Source: Crossaster papposus (taxonomy: Eukaryota > Echinodermata > Asteroidea > Velatida > Solasteridae). From it: a stretch of DNA of 64,000 nucleotides. The notes beneath the pieces were generated by a model. The model was not told where the DNA came from, did no database searches, and saw nothing but the letters and a program-made list of their open reading frames with translations. Every line of letters begins with the position of its first letter. Position 1 is the stretch's first letter. This document shows positions 59,837 to 64,000 of this stretch, in pieces. The stretch lies in contig JBAIAA010000453.1 in the NCBI GenBank assembly GCA_037893245.1, positions 370,787 through 434,786 of the forward strand, given 5' to 3'. The translations under genes and the position numbers were made by a program.

Positions 59837-60947
59837 GTCCTTGCATCGGGATTGTGCTTTTCTGGTTGCCGTCGATGCTGCAGATCACAACTCGTTTGTT
59901 GTAGCAGTCAGTCACTGCAATCTCATCAGGTTGATAAGCAGCAACGCCCATAGCCCCATTGAACTGTCCTGGACCACTTCCCTGTCTACCAAACTCCCCA
60001 CACAGCTCCCACTTGTCTTCTATCACCACCTCACCCAGATTGATGTCACCAATCCCCCCACTCTGCTTGAACTTCAGAAATGCCAGCCTGTCATCAACTC
60101 TAGGAATAGCCTGACCGGCCAACCGTTTTAAATCTTTGCTGATTGTAGAATACAGTGACAGGAAGTCACTAACCGATGCAGTCCTTGTCACCTCTCTAGC
60201 TGTATCTAGTGAAAACTGAAACCTCTCCACAGTCAAGCTCGCGGTTTTCTCACATTCTTCCAGTTTCTGCTCACGATCCGACTGAATGTTTTTGATGTCG
60301 TTAAGGATTTGATTTTCTTGGGCCGTGATCTCTGCTCGTATCTTAGCTGCTCTGTCTTGCACTTCTGTTGTGACCCTCCTGATTGTGAGACTCAAATCTT
60401 CTTTTAGTCGCAAGACTTTTTCTTGTGATTTTTGGATTTTCTTTATTGAGTTTTCAAGTGGATGAAACAGTTCAGCCAACGATTGCTTGTAATTGGATGC
60501 TGCCTCGTCTCCCTCAATGTACGAGTGTTCTGGCATACGGTAGTTTACGACCGTACAGTCTCGGCAGATGAGTATTTCACACGTGGTACAAAAGAACCTT
60601 GCTGCTTCGCCCGCATGGATCGGGCATTTTGGATGTTGTTTCTGATGTTTCTTTGTCAGTGTAACCTTTCCCTCACGAATGTCCTTCAGTGGAGTCACCT
60701 TGTGGTTTGATGAGACAGCGAATCGAAGATGCATTTTACTACAGGCTGAGCACACATTCTGGTCGCAGTCCAGACATATATGCGTTGCTTTACTGGCTTC
60801 CTCACAAATACCACACAAAATACCAGCATCACCCAAGCTCACTACCTTCTCCTGAAGTTTAATCTCCTCAACCAAACCGATTAAATGAAAGTTGGTTTTC
60901 AGACCCTGCACCCCCGCCTCTGGAAGTTTAGTCTTCTGTCGACACAC
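59837..60947 (-). CDS. TRIM-NHL protein, B-box / coiled-coil / first NHL repeat exon
   Basis: About 370 codons open from the end of the RING (CPVCRQK) to a GTAAGT donor. In order, counting from the Cys-Arg-Gln-Lys of the RING: the linker GLKTNFHLIGLVEE at 16-28; a B-box 1 at about 45-82 (CGIC, CLDC, CSAC, HKV); a B-box 2 at about 108-141 (CPIH, CTTC, CRDC, H141); a coiled coil at about 150-260; and the first NHL repeat at about 313-368 (FGRQGSGPGQF, GVAAYQPDEIAVTD). In TRIM-NHL proteins the RING transfers ubiquitin, the B-box and coil give dimerisation, and the NHL propeller binds the target. No in-frame ATG precedes the B-boxes because the RING upstream is out of frame, so the native start is not settled. 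The reading frame is otherwise intact and reads like a gene under selection. Confidence 0.85.
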
Positions 60948-61126
60948 GGGGCAAGGAGTCTCCGTACAGCCCTGGTGCTTCGTGCTGTTGTATTTCAGCA
61001 GACATATTGCTCACAGAAACTGTGCAGGCATTCTAGTATCTTTGGCTGTTGATATCTGTGTTGACATATGCAGCACTCAAGATGATGTCTGCGGATCGTC
61101 TCTAGAGCTGAACTTACAGTTGCCAT
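60948..61126 (-). pseudogene. RING part of the TRIM-NHL gene, frame interrupted
   Basis: The ATG at 61126 sits in AAAATGG, a good start context. It reads MATVSSALETIRRHHLECCI and continues into a C3HC4 RING up to CEQ. There the sequence is CAATATGT, where the duplicate copy has CAATGT. The extra AT shifts the frame and a TGA follows at 60995-60997, giving a 43-residue peptide. The remaining RING cysteines (GCTE, CPVC) lie in the frame of the B-box exon. Relative to the duplicate at 61371-61607, this copy also has an in-frame 12 bp and an in-frame 3 bp difference. Either this gene has lost its RING, or the AT is an assembly or sequencing error in a dinucleotide; read data would decide. Confidence 0.7.
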
Positions 61127-61370
61127 TTTGTTTTGTCTGGGTAAAAGAAGAAGAATGTGTTCATGTATTTATCAATAGGGATCGACAGCCAGAGCTCTAG
61201 ATGTAAATTTGAAAGAAGTCCCAAATCACACCCTTTACCAAAACTGCACATTCTCTTCAAACTGTCATCACTTTTATTTTATGTTTTTTTTGTTTTTTGT
61301 TTCACATTGCCATTTGTGAATCCAATCTGTTTTGAAGGCTGAGAAAATTCAGAAGTAACTTGCGTCCTAT
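61127..61370 (-). promoter_or_regulatory. Putative 5' UTR and promoter region of the TRIM-NHL gene (copy A)
   Basis: This lies directly upstream of the copy A ATG and is conserved in copy B (61608-61850). Pyrimidine/purine tracts and AAAACAAAATAAAA-type runs are present, but I see no convincing TATA box or initiator. It is named a promoter only from position. Confidence 0.3.
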
Positions 61371-61607
61371 CTATCGTCCTAAATAAAAGTTGGTTTTCAG
61401 ACCCTGCACCCCCGCCTCTGGAAGTTTCGTCTTCTGTCGACACACGGGGCAAGGAATCTCCGTACAGCCCTGGTGCTTCGTGCTGTGGTATTTCAGCAGA
61501 CATTGCTCACAGAAACTGTGCAGGCATTCTATTATCTTTGGCTGTTGATATCTGTGTTGACATATGCAGCACTCAAGATGTCTGCTGATCGTCTCTAGAG
61601 TTGCCAT
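61371..61607 (-). CDS. Duplicated RING exon, intact C3HC4 but truncated (78 residues)
   Basis: It begins MATLETISRHLECCICQHRY at an ATG in AAAATGG context and carries a full RING: CCIC, CLHSFCEQC and CPVC, with spacing typical of TRIM RINGs. It continues to GLKTNFYLGR and stops at TAG, exactly where homology to the B-box exon ends at the tandem-duplication junction. The B-boxes, coil and NHL are missing. It could be a non-functional fragment, a RING-only peptide, or an alternative first exon for the downstream B-box exon; no obvious GT donor in the right place supports the last. N-terminally it lacks the VSSA residues seen in copy A. Confidence 0.6.
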   Translation of the reverse strand: MATLETISRHLECCICQHRYQQPKIIECLHSFCEQCLLKYHSTKHQGCTEIPCPVCRQKTKLPEAGVQGLKTNFYLGR

Positions 61608-61851
61608 TTTGTTTTGTCTCGGTAAAAGAAGAAGAATGTGTTCATGTATTTATCAATAGGGATCGACAGCCAGAGCTCTAGATGTAAATTTGAAAGAAGT
61701 GCCAAATCACACCCTTTACCAAAACTGCACATTCTCTTCAAACTGTCATCACTTTTATTTTGTTTTTTTTGTTTTTTGTTTTACATTGTTATTTGTGAAT
61801 CCAATCTGTTTAGAAGGCTAAGAAAATTGAGAAGTAACTTGCGTCCTATCT
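61380..61851. repeat. Tandem duplication of the RING exon and 5' flank, copy B
   Basis: This is the direct duplicate of 60882-61372. The junction between copies is ATCGTCC (61373-61379). Right of 61851 the sequence diverges (TGAAAGCCATGC). Confidence 0.92.
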
Positions 61852-62402
61852 TGAAAGCCATGCAAGTTTTTTTCAAACATTATGTAATATTCAGGCGAAA
61901 TTTACAGTGCTTTTGTCAGAAAGATTTGCTGAGAGGTCATGTACAATGTACATCATGCACCTTTGATTTGTCACCTTTGATTTTTGATTTCCAGGCATAA
62001 ATGGAAAAGCAGGCATAAATGGAAAGGCAGTCTAGATGTTAAATTTAGAAAGCACAATCAGTGCGTTACTGTAGATGCAGGGGGAGGCCTAGACCTGTGA
62101 ATGTGGCAGTATACACCGCCACGCTTTGATAGATTTTAAACACTATCTATTTTCCGGGGAGAAAACGTTGTCCTTTGCAGCAACAAATTCTTCCCATGTT
62201 ACTCTTAAGTGATACATTGCTCTTCTACACCAAAAGCCGCAAAAATATCACCTTTCGTTCCCAAAAAAAATGATATTAAAAAATGTTGAGTCCGATACAA
62301 AAGTGTTGGCTTTCCCACGTAAAGGATTCAGGGCACCGTGCAAAGTTCCAGCAAAAGTGGCAAACCAAAACAAGTTGTACGTGGTCAGTTTCAACTTTCA
62401 TC
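61852..62402. other. Unique DNA between duplicated TRIM-NHL fragments; no gene seen
   Basis: No coding signal is recognisable. Small features are an 11 bp palindrome GTACAATGTAC near 61940, a short direct repeat (GCATAAATGGAAA, twice, at about 61996-62024) and ACCTTTGATTT repeated near 61970. A region near 62080-62130 is slightly richer in GC. Confidence 0.6.
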
Positions 62403-62924
62403 CAATGCACTTGAAAAAGCGACCTTGAGGGTCATAGTGGTGGATATGACCGGTGTTGTCACCATTTTGCATTGCAACATATATACCTGAGCTATCAGTG
62501 TACACACTGCTGCAGTACTGTACTGGTTGACCATTGATGGTGGGTTTGATGATGCACCGTGTAGTACCATTGCCATCAGCAACATTTACTGTCTGTGACG
62601 ATGAACTGATGACAAATCTATCATTGCTGTCTACAGCCAGAAAGTGAGGTGCAACATCGACTGGTATGGTACATAGGAGCTCACCATCAGTGGGGCTGTG
62701 TTCAGTCAACACCAGCCTCTCGACATCACCTACTACAAAGGTACCATCATTCTTGACAGCTACACCATAGAGGTTAACTGCGGTCTTACCAACCTCACTC
62801 GGTATCACTGTTGGGAACTCAAAGGCCAGCGTGTTGTCGCTGTTGAACACCTTCACACGGGATGCGCCAACCTCAACGACCACCAAATAATTGTTGGTGC
62901 ATGTAGATGCGATGCGGAGTGGAA
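62398..62924 (-). pseudogene. Truncated duplicate of the NHL terminal exon
   Basis: The same acceptor (CCTACAG) and the same frame as 58382-59001 are present. The translation differs at only three residues that I can see (STC for STR, YCSS for YCSG, AMQ for AMR). Homology stops after RFFKCI, so the last NHL strands (GLYCPCGITFTSDGQLAVAD) are missing, and the frame ends two codons later. Homology on the upstream side stops inside the intron at 63579, and no B-box exon follows within the window. I regard it as a dead partial copy of a host gene, recent because so few residues differ. Confidence 0.8.
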
Positions 62925-63131
62925 CTGTAGGAGTCATGATGTCAAAACAAATGACCATTATGCATTTATTGCACAATCCTTACAACACAGACATTTTTGA
63001 AAGAGTAAAAACTGCAGTAGAAAAATGTCTGTCAAAGAATACATTTTAAAGATTTTGTATACATGTTTGAGAAATCACCGTGTCTTATAATTCATCTTGC
63101 ATGATCTTGTTAAGTTGTTGGTGTTTATTTA

Positions 63132-63150
63132 TGCCCCACAATGTGGGGCA
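63132..63150. repeat. Short perfect hairpin (9 bp arms) present only in duplication copy 2
   Basis: TGCCCCACA, A, TGTGGGGCA form an inverted repeat with a one-base centre. Copy 1 has only ATGCCCCAACATGC at the corresponding place (about 59191). Either copy 1 lost one arm or copy 2 gained it by a foldback copying error. Confidence 0.8.
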
Positions 63151-63258
63151 CAGCATGCTTCACCGTGATTTATCTTTCTGTGTGATAATGTGCTATATAG
63201 AATTTTAAAAGAAAGGTCTTCCATGCCCAAGAGTGATAAACATACAATGCAAAAACTG

Positions 63259-63460
63259 TGTTTAGCCTGTAAACACTTGTCTAAACACTTTATTGCTAAA
63301 CGGTGCAATAAAATGTTTACATGCTAAACATGTTTAGCATGAAAGAAGGATAGTGTTTAGTCATTAAACTGAAAACATCGATGTTTAGAAATTGGACACG
63401 GGTGTTTAGCTGCTAAACATGTTAAATGTTAGCAAAAAAAGTATGTTTACTCGGTAAACA
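63259..63460. promoter_or_regulatory. Cluster of five TGTTTA-N5-TAAACA modules, copy 2
   Basis: Modules lie at 63259-63275, 63314-63330, 63354-63370, 63403-63419 and 63444-63460, with the same gaps as copy 1. The 22 bp palindrome is at 63320-63341. Copy 2 has additional CTAAAC half-sites (near 63281 and 63296) where copy 1 reads TTAAAC and CTACAC, so copy 2 may be closer to the original. Confidence 0.55.
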
Positions 63461-63579
63461 CAGGTTTTTAAGTGTAAACCCGCGTATACTGATTTAAGTG
63501 TAAACCCGCGTAAACTTCACAGTAATTATAAGATGTTTTTTCTTGGACTTTAACATTTTGTTTACATGGAATATACATT

Positions 63580-64000
63580 TAATATACATAAAAAGGTAAA
63601 TTTGTTTTTGAAACAAATGTTAGTACTGTACATCACTGTCAAAATAGTCACCAAAGGCCTAAACTTTTGTTCTTTGGGAAAACAACAAGCAAAGGATCCG
63701 TGCTGGGTTGTCCCTCATGTACATGTAGGTATACTTCTTTTTCATATCTAATTAACATAATCAAAATAACACTTAACATGCAGTGTAATTAATGTAAGTG
63801 AAAGAAAATGGAAAAGAAAATACCTCTTGTACTCTCCCGCACTCCCTTGTTGATGTCACAAGCATCTGCTTTAATCCACCACCTGCAACATGAATTAGTT
63901 TTGTGTGCCTGTTTGAGCATATCCACCTAATGAAAAATAACAAAAGCTGATTAATATAAAAAGAAAAGAAAAGTAAAAGCATGTGTAATTAACATGAATG
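63580..64000. other. Unique AT-rich DNA at the right edge; no firm gene
   Basis: No recognisable protein is present. On the minus strand, 63882-63824 is a 59 bp segment bounded by TTCATGTTGCAG and GTATTTTC that would encode GLKQMLVTSTRECGRVQE in one frame, so it could be a small internal exon. I do not recognise it, and splice-like signals of this kind arise by chance in AT-rich DNA. Confidence 0.4.

Larger units (their letters stand above)
60882..61372. repeat. Tandem duplication of the RING exon and 5' flank, copy A
   Basis: This segment and 61380-61851 are direct duplicates. They share the RING coding part, the ATG, and about 240 bp of upstream sequence (GTAAAAGAAGAAGAATGTG onward, GGATCGACAGCCAGAGCTC, TTGCGTCCTATCT). 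Copy A is 17 bp longer within the coding part (12, 3 and 2 bp differences). Confidence 0.92.
62403..63579. repeat. Segmental duplication, copy 2 (NHL exon plus most of the intron)
   Basis: It matches 58480-59625 in the same orientation, including the motif cluster. It differs by a 15 bp addition at the hairpin (63132-63150), about 20 bp near 63070, and scattered substitutions. Confidence 0.92.

Noticed and set aside
61108-61120. GTAAGT in the 12 bp difference of RING copy A as a splice donor right after the ATG
   Set aside because: The 12 bp read in frame as Val-Ser-Ser-Ala and the RING follows directly, so a coding explanation is simpler.

Overview
This is an animal nuclear genome window with no sign of a prokaryote: one spliced gene, very long satellite arrays, and simple-sequence expansions. 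The only recognisable gene encodes a RING / B-box / coiled-coil / NHL protein of the TRIM2/3/56-like type, a class expanded in amphioxus, hemichordates, echinoderms and molluscs. I therefore infer a marine invertebrate (deuterostome or lophotrochozoan) but cannot name the species from the sequence.

Layout. (1) 1-53597 is one head-to-tail satellite array of about 65 monomers of roughly 0.75-0.9 kb. Each monomer is a nearly invariant ~730 bp core followed by a run of telomere-like variant hexamers (TTAGAG and TTAGCG, mostly alternating). I measured the distance between consecutive cores and found it follows 757 + 25 (if a 25 bp module is present) + 6n, so nearly all length variation is whole hexamers. 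Monomers with the 25 bp module (L) and without it (S) are arranged in higher-order repeats: a 5007 bp hexamer repeated twice (11680-21693), a 1683 bp dimer (39495-42860) and a 2507 bp trimer repeated twice (45381-50394). A 670 bp inverted segment (37501-38170) sits where two array domains with different diagnostic variants meet. (2) 53598-57427 is simple sequence: a pure TTAGCG array, about 3 kb of CCGT/CCTT-type tetranucleotide and octanucleotide repeats, a second TTAGAG/TTAGCG island, and a final tetranucleotide block. (3) 57428-64000 is ordinary unique DNA holding a minus-strand TRIM-NHL locus.

The TRIM-NHL locus. Two exons join with matching phase: a B-box/coiled-coil/first-NHL exon (59837-60947) and a terminal NHL exon (58382-59001), separated by an 835 bp intron. 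The RING part directly upstream is out of frame because of a 2 bp difference. A tandem duplicate of the RING exon and its 5' flank, about 0.5 kb further upstream, has an intact C3HC4 RING but stops after 78 residues. A third duplication carries a copy of the NHL exon plus most of the intron to 62403-63579, where it is truncated and has no partner exon. The locus therefore looks like a rearranged gene-family cluster, and whether any copy makes a full-length ligase is uncertain. Both intron copies carry five TGTTTA-N5-TAAACA modules, an unusual ordered motif cluster.

No RNA gene, CRISPR array, retroelement, or protein-coding gene inside the satellite could be supported. The most noteworthy material is the satellite: its telomere-variant hexamer runs, its 6 bp length quantisation, its nested higher-order structure and the inversion at the domain boundary.
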